The translations under genes were made by a program, and so were the position numbers. Of a stretch of 64,000 nucleotides of DNA, positions 50,905 to 62,861 are shown in pieces. The DNA lies in NCBI RefSeq assembly GCF_021018805.1, contig NW_026961083.1, positions 1 through 64,000 on the forward strand. The letters run 5' to 3'. This DNA is from Prinia subflava. Lineage: Eukaryota; Chordata; Aves; Passeriformes; Cisticolidae. A model generated the notes under the pieces. It saw only the letters and a program-made list of their open reading frames with translations. It was not told the DNA's origin and searched no databases. Each line of letters opens with the position of its first letter. Within the stretch, counting starts at the first letter, position 1.

Positions 50905-52860
50905 TTAGGACCTAAATTGCTTGATTTCCACGGAAGAGCTCTGTAGAACACTATGCTTTGCTGTTGCTGTGTCGGTTTTCTCAAGAAACAAACCCTGTTT
51001 GTTCTCTGTACTTGCAGCGAGCAAAGAAGCTCTTGAAGACACGTACCTGCTTTCTAAACTACTGCCGTATATTTTGTACCAGTTGGTGTATTCCTCGTCT
51101 GGAGAGCAGGAGCAAAGGTTTTAGGACCTAAATTGCTTGATTTCCTTGGAAGAGATATGTAGAACACTGTGCTTTGCTGTTACTGTGTTGGTTTTCTCAA
51201 GACACAAGCCTTGTTCGTTGTATGTGTTTCCAGCGAGCAGAAAAGCTGCTGCAGACACTTTCTTGCCCCTTTTCCACAAGTGAAGTATATTTTGTACCAG
51301 TTGGTGTATTCCTCGTCTGCAGAGCAAGAGCAAAGGTTTTAGGATCTAAATTGCTTGTTTTCCATGGAAGAGCTATGTAGAACACTATGCTTTGCTGTTG
51401 CTGTGTTGGTTTTCTCAAGACACAAGTCCTGTTGGTTGTCTGTGTTTGCAGCAAGCAGAGAAGCTGCTGCAGACACTTTCTTGCTCCTTTTCCACAAGTG
51501 AATTATATTTTGTACCAGTTGGTGTATTCCTCGTCTGCAGAGCAAGAGCAAATATGTTAGGACTTAAATTGCTTGATTTCCATGGAAGAGCTATGTAGAA
51601 CACTATGCTTTGCTGTTGCTGTGTTGGTTTTCTCAAGACACAACTCCTGTTGGTTGTCTGTGTTTGCAGCAAGCAGAGAAGCTGCTGCAGACACTTTCTT
51701 GCCCCTTTTCCACAAGTGAAGTATATTTTGTACCAGTTGGTGTGTTCCTCGTCTGCAAAGCAAGATCAAAGGTCTTAGGACTTAAATTGCTTGATTTCAT
51801 TGGAAGAGCTATTTAGAACACTATGCTTTGCTGTTGCTGTGTTGGTTTTCTAAAGACACAAGCCCTGTTTGTTCTCTGTGTTTTCAGCAAGCAGAGAAGC
51901 TGCTGCAGGCACTTTCTTGCCCCTTTTCCACAAGTGAAGTATATTTTGTACCAGTTGGTGTGTTCCTCGTCTGCAGAGCAAGAGCAAAGGTTTTAGGTTC
52001 TAAATTGCTTGATTTCCATGGAAGAGCTATGTAGAACACTATGCTTTGCTGTTGCTGTGTTGGTTTTCTCAAGATACAAGCCCTGTTGGTTGTCTGTGTT
52101 TGCAGCAAGCAGAGAAGCTCTTGAAGACACGTACCTGCTTTCTCCACTACTGACGTATATTTTGTACCAGTTGGTGTGTTCCTCGTCTGCAAAGCAAGAG
52201 CAAATGTGTTAGGACCTAAATTGCTTGATTTCCATGGAAGAGCTCTGTAGAACACTATGCTTTGCTGTTGCTGTGTTGGTTTTCTCAGGACACAAGTCCT
52301 GTTGGTTGTCTGTGTTTGCAGCAAGCAGAGAAGCTGCTGCAGACACTTTCTTGCCCCTTTTCCACAAGTGAAGTATATTTTGTACCAGTTGGTGTATTCC
52401 TCGTCTGCAGAGCAAGAGCAAATATGTTAGGACCTACATTGCTTGATTTCCATGGAAGAGCTATGTAGAACACTATGCTTTGCTGTTGCTGTGTCGGTTT
52501 TCTCAAGAAACAAGCCCTGTTGGTTGTCTGTGTTTGCAGCGAGCAGAGAAGCTCTTGAAGACACGTACCTGCTTTCTCCACTACTGACGTATATTTTGTA
52601 CCAGTTGGTGTGTTCCTCGTCTGCAAAGCAAGAGCAAATGTGTTAGGACCTAAATTGCTTGATTTCCATGGAAGAGCTCTGTAGAACACTATGCTTTGCT
52701 GTTGCTGTGTTGGTTTTCTCAGGACACAAGTCCTGTTGGTTGTCTGTGTTTGCAGCAAGCAGAGAAGCTGCTGCAGACACTTTCTTGCCCCTTTTCCACA
52801 AGTGAAGTATATTTTGTACCAGTTGGTGTATTCCTCGTCTGCAGAGCAAGAGCAAATATG
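50905..52860 (+). repeat. HOR unit, 9-mer (1,956 bp)
   Basis: Order C-F-A-A-K-B-A-(C/B mosaic 52427)-A. It is a copy of 40907-42862 at offset 9,998 bp. Confidence 0.93.
52427..52642 (+). repeat. Mosaic monomer C/B (216 bp), second copy
   Basis: It has the same mosaic structure as 42429-42644, at offset 9,998 bp. It differs by cctacattg and by gcagcgagcagag. Confidence 0.88.
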
Positions 52861-54166
52861 TTAGGACCTAAATTGCTTGATTTCCACGGAAGAGCTCTGT
52901 AGAACACTATGCTTTGCTGTTGCTGTGTCGGTTTTCTCAAGAAACAAACCCTGTTTGTTCTCTGTACTTGCAGCGAGCAAAGAAGCTCTTGAAGACACGT
53001 ACCTGCTTTCTAAACTACTGCCGTATATTTTGTACCAGTTGGTGTATTCCTCGTCTGCAGAGCAGGAGCAAAGGTTTTAGGACCTAAATTGCTTGATTTC
53101 CTTGGAAGAGATATGTAGAACACTGTGCTTTGCTGTTACTGTGTTGGTTTTCTCAAGACACAAGCCTTGTTGCTTGTATGTGTTTCCAGCGAGCAGAAAA
53201 GCTGCTGCAGACACTTTCTTGCCCCTTTTCCACAAGTGAAGTATATTTTGTACCAGTTGGTGTATTCCTCGTCTGCAGAGCAAGAGCAAAGGTTTTAGGA
53301 TCTAAATTGCTTGTTTTCCATGGAAGAGCTATGTAGAACACTATGCTTTGCTGTTGCTGTGTTGGTTTTCTCAAGACACAAGTCCTGTTGGTTGTCTGTG
53401 TTTGCAGCAAGCAGAGAAGCTGCTGCAGACACTTTCTTGCCCCTTTTCCACAAGTGAAGTATATTTTGTACCAGTTGGTGTATTCCTCGTCTGCAGAGCA
53501 AGAGCAAATATGTTAGGACTTTAATTGCTTGTTTTCCATGGAAGAGCTATGTAGAACACTATGCTTTGCTGTTGCTGTGTTGGTTTTCTCAGGACACAAG
53601 TCCTGTTGGTTGTCTGTGTTTTCAGCAAGTAGAGAAGCTGCTGCAAACAGTTTCTTGCCGCTTTTCCAGTACTGACGTATATTTTGTACCAGTTGGTGAA
53701 TTCCTCGTCTACAGAGCAAGAGCAAAGGTTTTAGGATCTAAATTGCTTGATTTCCATGGAAGAGCTATGTAGAACACTGTGCTTTGCTGTTACTGTGTTG
53801 GTTTTCTCAAGACACAAGTCCTGTTGGTTGTCTGTGTTTGCAGCAAGCAGAGAAGCTGCTGCAGGCACTTTCTTGCTCCTTTTCCACAAGTGAAGTATAT
53901 TTTGTACCAGTTGGTGTATTCCTCGTCTGCAAAGCAAGAGCAAATGTGTTAGGACCTAAATTGCTTGATTTCCATGGAAGAGCTCTGTAGAACATTATGC
54001 TTTGCTGTTGCTGTGTTGGTTTTCTCAGGACACAAGTCCTGTTGGTTGTCTGTGTTTGCAGCAAGCAGAGAAGCTGCTGCAGACACTTTCTTGCCCCTTT
54101 TCCACAAGTGAAGTATATTTTGTACCAGTTGGTGTATTCCTCGTCTGCAGAGCAAGAGCAAATATG
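52861..54166 (+). repeat. HOR unit, 6-mer (1,306 bp)
   Basis: Order C-F-A-(B/D chimera 53513)-A-A. It is the counterpart of 42863-44602 with a 434-bp, two-monomer deletion. Confidence 0.93.
53513..53730 (+). repeat. Chimeric monomer B/D (218 bp)
   Basis: The front is B (ggactttaattg, tcaggacacaagtcctgttgg) and the back is D (ttttcagcaagtagag, gcaaacag, gaattcc). The switch lies in the shared gttgtctgtgttt at 53609-53621. The undeleted arrangement survives at 43515-44166. Confidence 0.93.
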
Positions 54167-55688
54167 TTAGGACCTAAATTGCTTGATTTCCACGGAAGAG
54201 CTCTGTAGAACACTATGCTTTGCTGTTGCTGTGTCGGTTTTCTCAAGAAACAAACCCTGTTTGTTCTCTGTACTTGCAGCGAGCAAAGAAGCTCTTGAAG
54301 ACACGTACCTGCTTTCTAAACTACTGCCGTATATTTTGTACCAGTTGGTGTATTCCTCGTCTGGAGAGCAGGAGCAAAGGTTTTAGGACCTAAATTGCTT
54401 GATTTCCTTGGAAGAGATATGTAGAACACTGTGCTTTGCTGTTACTGTGTTGGTTTTCTCAAGACACAAGCCTTGTTCGTTGTATGTGTTTCCAGCGAGC
54501 AGAAAAGCTGCTGCAGACACTTTCTTGCCCCTTTTCCACAAGTGAAGTATATTTTGTACCAGTTGGTGTATTCCTCGTCTGCAGAGCAAGAGCAAAGGTT
54601 TTAGGATTTAAATTGCTTGTTTTCCATGGAAGAGCTATGTAGAACACTATGCTTTGCTGTTGCTGTGTTGGTTTTCTCAAGACACAAGTCCTGTTGGTTG
54701 TCTGTGTTTGCAGCAAGCAGAGAAGCTGCTGCAGACACTTTCTTGCTCCTTTTCCACAAGTGAAGTATATTTTGTACCAGTTGGTGTATTCCTCGTCTGC
54801 AGAGCAAGAGCAAATATGTTAGGACTTAAATTGCTTGATTTCCATGGAAGAGCTATGTAGAACACTATGCTTTGCTGTTGCTGTGTTGGTTTTCTCAAGA
54901 CACAAGTCCTGTTGGTTGTCTGTGTTTGCAGCAAGCAGAGAAGCTGCTGCAGACACTTTCTTGCCCCTTTTCCACAAGTGAAGTATATTTTGTACCAGTT
55001 GGTGTGTTCCTCGTCTGCAAAGCAAGATCAAAGGTCTTAGGACTTAAATTGCTTGATTTCATTGGAAGAGCTATTTAGAACACTATGCTTTGCTGTTGCT
55101 GTGTTGGTTTTCTAAAGACACAAGCCCTGTTTGTTCTCTGTGTTTTCAGCAAGCAGAGAAGCTGCTGCAGGCACTTTCTTGCCCCTTTTCCACAAGTGAA
55201 GTATATTTTGTACCAGTTGGTGTGTTCCTCGTCTGCAGAGCAAGAGCAAAGGTTTTAGGTTCTAAATTGCTTGATTTCCATGGAAGAGCTATGTAGAACA
55301 CTATGCTTTGCTGTTGCTGTGTTGGTTTTCTCAAGATACAAGCCCTGTTGGTTGTCTGTGTTTGCAGCAAGCAGAGAAGCTCTTGAAGACACGTACCTGC
55401 TTTCTCCACTACTGACGTATATTTTGTACCAGTTGGTGTGTTCCTCGTCTGCAAAGCAAGAGCAAATGTGTTAGGACCTAAATTGCTTGATTTCCATGGA
55501 AGAGCTCTGTAGAACACTATGCTTTGCTGTTGCTGTGTTGGTTTTCTCAGGACACAAGTCCTGTTGGTTGTCTGTGTTTGCAGCAAGCAGAGAAGCTGCT
55601 GCAGACACTTTCTTGCCCCTTTTCCACAAGTGAAGTATATTTTGTACCAGTTGGTGTATTCCTCGTCTGCAGAGCAAGAGCAAATATG
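54167..55688 (+). repeat. HOR unit, 7-mer (1,522 bp)
   Basis: Order C-F-A-A-K-B-A. It is a copy of 44603-46124 at offset 9,564 bp. Confidence 0.93.
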
Positions 55689-56774
55689 TTAGGACCTAAA
55701 TTGCTTGATTTCCACGGAAGAGCTCTGTAGAACACTATGCTTTGCTGTGGCTGTGTCGGTTTTCTCAAGAAACAAACCCTGTTTGTTCTCTGTACTTGCA
55801 GCGAGCAAAGAAGCTCTTGAAGACACGTACCTGCTTTCTAAACTACTGCCGTATATTTTGTACCAGTTGGTGTATTCCTCGTCTGCAGAGCAGGAGCAAA
55901 GGTTTTAGGACCTAAATTGCTTGATTTCCTTGGAAGAGATATGTAGAACACTGTGCTTTGCTGTTACTGTGTTGGTTTTCTCAAGACACAAGCCTTGTTG
56001 GTTGTATGTGTTTCCAGCGAGCAGAAAAGCTGCTGCAGACACTTTCTTGCCCCTTTTCCACAAGTGAAGTATATTTTGTACCAGTTGGTGTATTCCTCGC
56101 CTGCAGAGCAAGAGCAAAGGTTTTAGGATCTAAATTGCTTGTTTTCCATGGAAGAGCTATGTAGAACACTATGCTTTGCTGTTGCTGTGTTGGTTTTCTC
56201 AAGACACAAGTCCTGTTGGTTGTCTGTGTTTGCAGCAAGCAGAGAAGCTGCTGCAGACACTTTCTTGCCCCTTTTCCACAAGTGAAGTATATTTTGTACC
56301 AGTTGGTGTATTCCTCGTCTGCAGAGCAAGAGCAAATATGTTAGGACTTAAATTGCTTGTTTTCCATGGAAGAGCTATGTAGAACACTATGCTTTGCTGT
56401 TGCTGTGTTGGTTTTCTCAGGACACAAGTCCTGTTGGTTGTCTGTGTTTGCAGCAAGCAGAGAAGCTCTTGAAGACACATACCTGCTTTCTCCACTACTG
56501 ACGTATATTTTGTACCAGTTGGTGTGTTCCTCGTCTGCAAAGCAAGAGCAAATGTGTTAGGACCTAAATTGCTTGATTTCCATGGAAGAGCTCTGTAGAA
56601 CATTATGCTTTGCTGTTGCTGTGTTGGTTTTCTCAGGACACAAGTCCTGTTGGTTGTCTGTGTTTGCAGCAAGCAGAGAAGCTGCTGCAGACACTTTCTT
56701 GCCCCTTTTCCACAAGTGAAGTATATTTTGTACCAGTTGGTGTGTTCCTCGTCTGCAAAGCAAGATCAAAGGTC

Positions 56775-56990
56775 TTAGGACTTAAATTGCTTGATTTCAT
56801 TGGAAGAGCTATTTAGAACACTATGCTTTGCTGTTGCTGTGTTGGTTTTCTAAAGACACAAGCCCTGTTTGTTCTCTGTACTTGCAGCGAGCAAAGAAGC
56901 TCTTGAAGACACGTACCTGCTTTCTAAACTACTGCCGTATATTTTGTACCAGTTGGTGTATTCCTCGTCTGCAGAGCAGGAGCAAAGGTT
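56775..56990 (+). repeat. Chimeric monomer K/C (216 bp)
   Basis: The front is K (cattggaagagctatttag, tctaaagacacaag) and the back is C (acttgcagcgagcaaag, ctaaactactgccg). The switch is inside the 17 bp shared by both classes, 56863-56879. The reading phase is preserved, so no base is gained or lost. Confidence 0.93.
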
Positions 56991-57644
56991 TTAGGACCTA
57001 AATTGCTTGATTTCCTTGGAAGAGATATGTAGAACACTGTGCTTTGCTGTTACTGTGTTGGTTTTCTCAAGACACAAGCCTTGTTCGTTGTATGTGTTTC
57101 CAGCGAGCAGAAAAGCTGCTGCAGACACTTTCTTGCCCCTTTTCCACAAGTGAAGTATATTTTGTACCAGTTGGTGTATTCCTCGTCTGCAGAGCAAGAG
57201 CAAAGGTTTTAGGATCTAAATTGCTTGTTTTCCATGGAAGAGCTATGTAGAACACTATGCTTTGCTGTTGCTGTGTTGGTTTTCTCAAGACACAAGTCCT
57301 GTTGGTTGTCTGTGTTTGCAGCAAGCAGAGAAGCTGCTGCAGACACTTTCTTGCTCCTTTTCCACAAGTGAAGTATATTTTGTACCAGTTGGTGTATTCC
57401 TCGTCTGCAGAGCAAGAGCAAATATGTTAGGACTTAAATTGCTTGATTTCCATGGAAGAGCTCTGTAGAACACTATGCTTTGCTGTTGCTGTGTTGGTTT
57501 TCTCAAGACACAACTCCTGTTGGTTGTCTGTGTTTGCAGCAAGCAGAGAAGCTGCTGCAGACACTTTCTTGCCCCTTTTCCACAAGTGAAGTATATTTTG
57601 TACCAGTTGGTGTGTTCCTCGTCTGCAAAGCAAGATCAAAGGTC

Positions 57645-57862
57645 TTAGGACTTAAATTGCTTGATTTCATTGGAAGAGCTATTTAGAACACTATGCTTTG
57701 CTGTTGCTGTGTTGGTTTTCTAAAGACACAAGCCCTGTTTGTTCTCTGTGTTTTCAGCAAGCAGAGAAGCTGCTGCAGGCACTTTCTTGCCCCTTTTCCA
57801 CAAGTGAAGTATATTTTGTACCAGTTGGTGTGTTCCTCGTCTGCAGAGCAAGAGCAAAGGTT
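57645..57862 (+). repeat. Exemplar monomer, class K (218 bp)
   Basis: Markers are ggacttaaattg, ttcattggaagagctattta, tttctaaagacac, cctgtttgttctctgtg, gttttcagc and gctgcaggcac. K is always preceded by an A monomer with the private tail gatcaaaggtc and is normally followed by B. It opens the regular terminal 1,522-bp units at 57645, 59167, 60689, 62210 and 63732. Confidence 0.94.
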
Positions 57863-58296
57863 TTAGGTTCTAAATTGCTTGATTTCCATGGAAGAGCTAT
57901 GTAGAACACGATGCTTTGCTGTTGCTGTGTTGGTTTTCTCAAGATACAAGCCCTGTTGGTTGTCTGTGTTTGCAGCAAGCAGAGAAGCTCTTGAAGACAC
58001 GTACCTGCTTTCTCCACTACTGACGTATATTTTGTACCAGTTGGTGTGTTCCTCGTCTGCAAAGCAAGAGCAAATGTGTTAGGACCTAAATTGCTTGATT
58101 TCCATGGAAGAGCTCTGTAGAACACTATGCTTTGCTGTTGCTGTGTTGGTTTTCTCAGGACACAAGTCCTGTTGGTTGTCTGTGTTTGCAGCAAGCAGAG
58201 AAGCTGCTGCAGACACTTTCTTGCCCCTTTTCCACAAGTGAAGTATATTTTGTACCAGTTGGTGTATTCCTCGTCTGCAGAGCAAGAGCAAATATG

Positions 58297-59818
58297 TTAG
58301 GACCTAAATTGCTTGATTTCCACGGAAGAGCTCTGTAGAACACTATGCTTTGCTGTTGCTGTGTCGGTTTTCTCAAGAAACAAACCCTGTTTGTTCTCTG
58401 TACTTGCAGCGAGCAAAGAAGCTCTTGAAGACACGTACCTGCTTTCTAAACTACTGCCGTATATTTTGTACCAGTTGGTGTATTCCTCGTCTGCAGAGCA
58501 GGAGCAAAGGTTTTAGGACCTAAATTGCTTGATTTCCTTGGAAGAGAAATGTAGAACACTGTGCTTTGCTGTTACTGTGTTGGTTTTCTCAAGACACAAG
58601 CCTTGTTGCTTGTATGTGTTTCCAGCGAGCAGAAAAGCTGCTGCAGACACTTTCTTGCCCCTTTTCCACAAGTGAAGTATATTTTGTACCAGTTGGTGTA
58701 TTCCTCGTCTGCAGAGCAAGAGCAAAGGTTTTAGGATCTAAATTGCTTGTTTTCCATGGAAGAGCTATGTAGAACACTATGCTTTGCTGTTGCTGTGTTG
58801 GTTTTCTCAAGACACAAGTCCTGTTGGTTGTCTGTGTTTGCAGCAAGCAGAGAAGCTGCTGCAGACACTTTCTTGCCCCTTTTCCACAAGTGAAGTATAT
58901 TTTGTACCAGTTGGTGTATTCCTCGTCTGCAGAGCAAGAGCAAATATGTTAGGACTTAAATTGCTTGTTTTCCATGGAAGAGCTATGTAGAACACTATGC
59001 TTTGCTGTTGCTGTGTTGGTTTTCTCAGGACACAAGTCCTGTTGGTTGTCTGTGTTTGCAGCAAGCAGAGAAGCTGCTGCAGACACTTTCTTGCCCCTTT
59101 TCCACAAGTGAAGTATATTTTGTACCAGTTGGTGTGTTCCTCGTCTGCAAAGCAAGATCAAAGGTCTTAGGACTTAAATTGCTTGATTTCATTGGAAGAG
59201 CTATTTAGAACACTATGCTTTGCTGTTGCTGTGTTGGTTTTCTAAAGACACAAGCCCTGTTTGTTCTCTGTGTTTTCAGCAAGCAGAGAAGCTGCTGCAG
59301 GCACTTTCTTGCCCCTTTTCCACAAGTGAAGTATATTTTGTACCAGTTGGTGTGTTCCTCGTCTGCAGAGCAAGAGCAAAGGTTTTAGGTTCTAAATTGC
59401 TTGATTTCCATGGAAGAGCTATGTAGAACACGATGCTTTGCTGTTGCTGTGTTGGTTTTCTCAAGATACAAGCCCTGTTGGTTGTCTGTGTTTGCAGCAA
59501 GCAGAGAAGCTCTTGAAGACACGTACCTGCTTTCTCCACTACTGACGTATATTTTGTACCAGTTGGTGTGTTCCTCGTCTGCAAAGCAAGAGCAAAGGTT
59601 TTAGGACCTAAATTGCTTGATTTCCATGGAAGAGCTCTGTAGAACACTATGCTTTGCTGTTGCTGTGTTGGTTTTCTCAGGACACAAGTCCTGTTGGTTG
59701 TCTGTGTTTGCAGCAAGCAGAGAAGCTGCTGCAGACACTTTCTTGCCCCTTTTCCACAAGTGAAGTATATTTTGTACCAGTTGGTGTATTCCTCGTCTGC
59801 AGAGCAAGAGCAAATATG
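58297..59818 (+). repeat. HOR unit, regular 7-mer (1,522 bp)
   Basis: Order C-F-A-A-K-B-A. B has acacgatgc (59432). This unit also has a private aaaggttttagg at the end of B, where the others read aaatgtgttagg. Confidence 0.94.
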
Positions 59819-61340
59819 TTAGGACCTAAATTGCTTGATTTCCACGGAAGAGCTCTGTAGAACACTATGCTTTGCTGTTGCTGTGTCGGTTTTCTCAAGA
59901 AACAAACCCTGTTTGTTCTCTGTACTTGCAGCGAGCAAAGAAGCTCTTGAAGACACGTACCTGCTTTCTAAACTACTGCCGTATATTTTGTACCAGTTGG
60001 TGTATTCCTCGTCTGCAGAGCAGGAGCAAAGGTTTTAGGACCTAAATTGCTTGATTTCCTTGGAAGAGATATGTAGAACACTGTGCTTTGCTGTTACTGT
60101 GTTGGTTTTCTCAAGACACAAGCCTTGTTGCTTGTATGTGTTTCCAGCGAGCAGAAAAGCTGCTGCAGACACTTTCTTGCCCCTTTTCCACAAGTGAAGT
60201 ATATTTTGTACCAGTTGGTGTATTCCTCGTCTGCAGAGCAAGAGCAAAGGTTTTAGGATCTAAATTGCTTGTTTTCCATGGAAGAGCTATGTAGAACACT
60301 ATGCTTTGCTGTTGCTGTGTTGGTTTTCTCAAGACACAAGTCCTGTTGGTTGTCTGTGTTTGCAGCAAGCAGAGAAGCTGCTGCAGACACTTTCTTGCCC
60401 CTTTTCCACAAGTGAAGTATATTTTGTACCAGTTGGTGTATTCCTCGTCTGCAGAGCAAGAGCAAATATGTTAGGACTTAAATTGCTTGTTTTCCATGGA
60501 AGAGCTATGTAGAACACTATGCTTTGCTGTTGCTGTGTTGGTTTTCTCAGGACACAAGTCCTGTTGGTTGTCTGTGTTTGCAGCAAGCAGAGAAGCTGCT
60601 GCAGACACTTTCTTGCCCCTTTTCCACAAGTGAAGTATATTTTGTACCAGTTGGTGTGTTCCTCGTCTGCAAAGCAAGATCAAAGGTCTTAGGACTTAAA
60701 TTGCTTGATTTCATTGTAAGAGCTATTTAGAACACTATGCTTTGCTGTTGCTGTGTTGGTTTTCTAAAGACACAAGCCCTGTTTGTTCTCTGTGTTTTCA
60801 GCAAGCAGAGAAGCTGCTGCAGGCACTTTCTTGCCCCTTTTCCACAAGTGAAGTATATTTTGTACCAGTTGGTGTGTTCCTCGTCTGCAGAGCAAGAGCA
60901 AAGGTTTTAGGTTCTAAATTGCTTGATTTCCATGGAAGAGCTATGTAGAACACTATGCTTTGCTGTTGCTGTGTTGGTTTTCTCAAGATACAAGCCCTGT
61001 TGGTTGTCTGTGTTTGCAGCAAGCAGAGAAGCTCTTGAAGACACGTACCTGCTTTCTCCACTACTGACGTATATTTTGTACCAGTTGGTGTGTTCCTCGT
61101 CTGCAAAGCAAGAGCAAATGTGTTAGGACCTAAATTGCTTGATTTCCATGGAAGAGCTCTGTAGAACACTATGCTTTGCTGTTGCTGTGTTGGTTTTCTC
61201 AGGACACAAGTCCTGTTGGTTGTCTGTGTTTGCAGCAAGCAGAGAAGCTGCTGCAGACACTTTCTTGCCCCTTTTCCACAAGTGAAGTATATTTTGTACC
61301 AGTTGGTGTATTCCTCGTCTGCAGAGCAAGAGCAAATATG
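59819..61340 (+). repeat. HOR unit, regular 7-mer (1,522 bp)
   Basis: Order C-F-A-A-K-B-A. K has cattgtaag (60717), and B has the standard acactatgc. Confidence 0.94.
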
Positions 61341-62861
61341 TTAGGACCTAAATTGCTTGATTTCCACGGAAGAGCTCTGTAGAACACTATGCTTTGCTGT
61401 TGCTGTGTCGGTTTTCTCAAGAAACAAACCCTGTTTGTTCTCTGTACTTGCAGCGAGCAAAGAAGCTCTTGAAGACACGTACCTGCTTTCTAAACTACTG
61501 CCGTATATTTTGTACCAGTTGGTGTATTCCTCGTCTGCAGAGCAGGAGCAAAGGTTTTAGGACCTAAATTGCTTGATTTCCTTGGAAGAGATATGTAGAA
61601 CACTGTGCTTTGCTGTTACTGTGTTGGTTTTCTCAAGATACAAGCCTTGTTGCTTGTATGTGTTTCCAGCGAGCAGAAAAGCTGCTGCAGACACTTCTTG
61701 CCCCTTTTCCACAAGTGAAGTTATATTTTGTACCAGTTGGTGTATTCCTCGTCTGCAGAGCAAGAGCAAAGGTTTTAGGATCTAAATTGCTTGTTTTCCA
61801 TGGAAGAGCTATGTAGAACACTATGCTTTGTGTTGCTGTGTTGGTTTTCTCAAGACACAAGTCCTGTTGGTTGTCTGTGTTTGCAGCAAGCAGAGAAGCT
61901 GCTGCAGACACTTTCTTGCCCCTTTTCCACAAGTGAAGTATATTTTGTACCAGTTGGTGTATTCCTCGTCTGCAGAGCAAGAGCAAATATGTTAGGACTT
62001 AAATTGCTTGTTTTCCATGGAAGAGCTATGTAGAACACTATGCTTTGCTGTTGCTGTGTTGGTTTTCTCAGGACACAAGTCCTGTTGGTTGTCTGTGTTT
62101 GCAGCAAGCAGAGAAGCTGCTGCAGACACTTTCTTGCCCCTTTTCCACAAGTGAAGTATATTTTGTACCAGTTGGTGTGTTCCTCGTCTGCAAAGCAAGA
62201 TCAAAGGTCTTAGGACTTAAATTGCTTGATTTCATTGGAAGAGCTATTTAGAACACTATGCTTTGCTGTTGCTGTGTTGGTTTTCTAAAGACACAAGCCC
62301 TGTTTGTTCTCTGTGTTTTCAGCAAGCAGAGAAGCTGCTGCAGGCACTTTCTTGCCCCTTTTCCACAAGTGAAGTATATTTTGTACCAGTTGGTGTGTTC
62401 CTCGTCTGCAGAGCAAGAGCAAAGGTTTTAGGTTCTAAATTGCTTGATTTCCATGGAAGAGCTATGTAGAACACGATGCTTTGCTGTTGCTGTGTTGGTT
62501 TTCTCAAGATACAAGCCCTGTTGGTTGTCTGTGTTTGCAGCAAGCAGAGAAGCTCTTGAAGACACGTACCTGCTTTCTCCACTACTGACGTATATTTTGT
62601 ACCAGTTGGTGTGTTCCTCGTCTGCAAAGCAAGAGCAAATGTGTTAGGACCTAAATTGCTTGATTTCCATGGAAGAGCTCTGTAGAACACTATGCTTTGC
62701 TGTTGCTGTGTTGGTTTTCTCAGGACACAAGTCCTGTTGGTTGTCTGTGTTTGCAGCAAGCAGAGAAGCTGCTGCAGACACTTTCTTGCCCCTTTTCCAC
62801 AAGTGAAGTATATTTTGTACCAGTTGGTGTATTCCTCGTCTGCAGAGCAAGAGCAAATATG
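61341..62861 (+). repeat. HOR unit, regular 7-mer (1,521 bp)
   Basis: Order C-F-A-A-K-B-A. Three single-base indels lie close together in F and A (near 61693, 61722 and 61830). B has acacgatgc (62475). Confidence 0.93.
61693..61830. other. Small cluster of three indels
   Basis: acacttcttgcc (one t lost), gaagttatatt (one t gained) and gctttgtgttgctg (one c lost) lie within 140 bp. The flanking 1,522-bp units have none of these. Confidence 0.8.

Larger units (their letters stand above)
49800..56560 (+). repeat. Super-repeat, copy 2 (~6.8 kb)
   Basis: Counterpart of 40020-46990. Relative to copy 1 it keeps one extra A after D (50469) but lacks two monomers at 53.5 kb. Confidence 0.88.
55689..58296 (+). 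repeat. Compound HOR, 12-mer (2,608 bp)
   Basis: Order C-F-A-B-A-(K/C chimera 56775)-F-A-A-K-B-A. Two HORs are fused through the chimera, whose C half is followed by F as usual. Confidence 0.92.
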
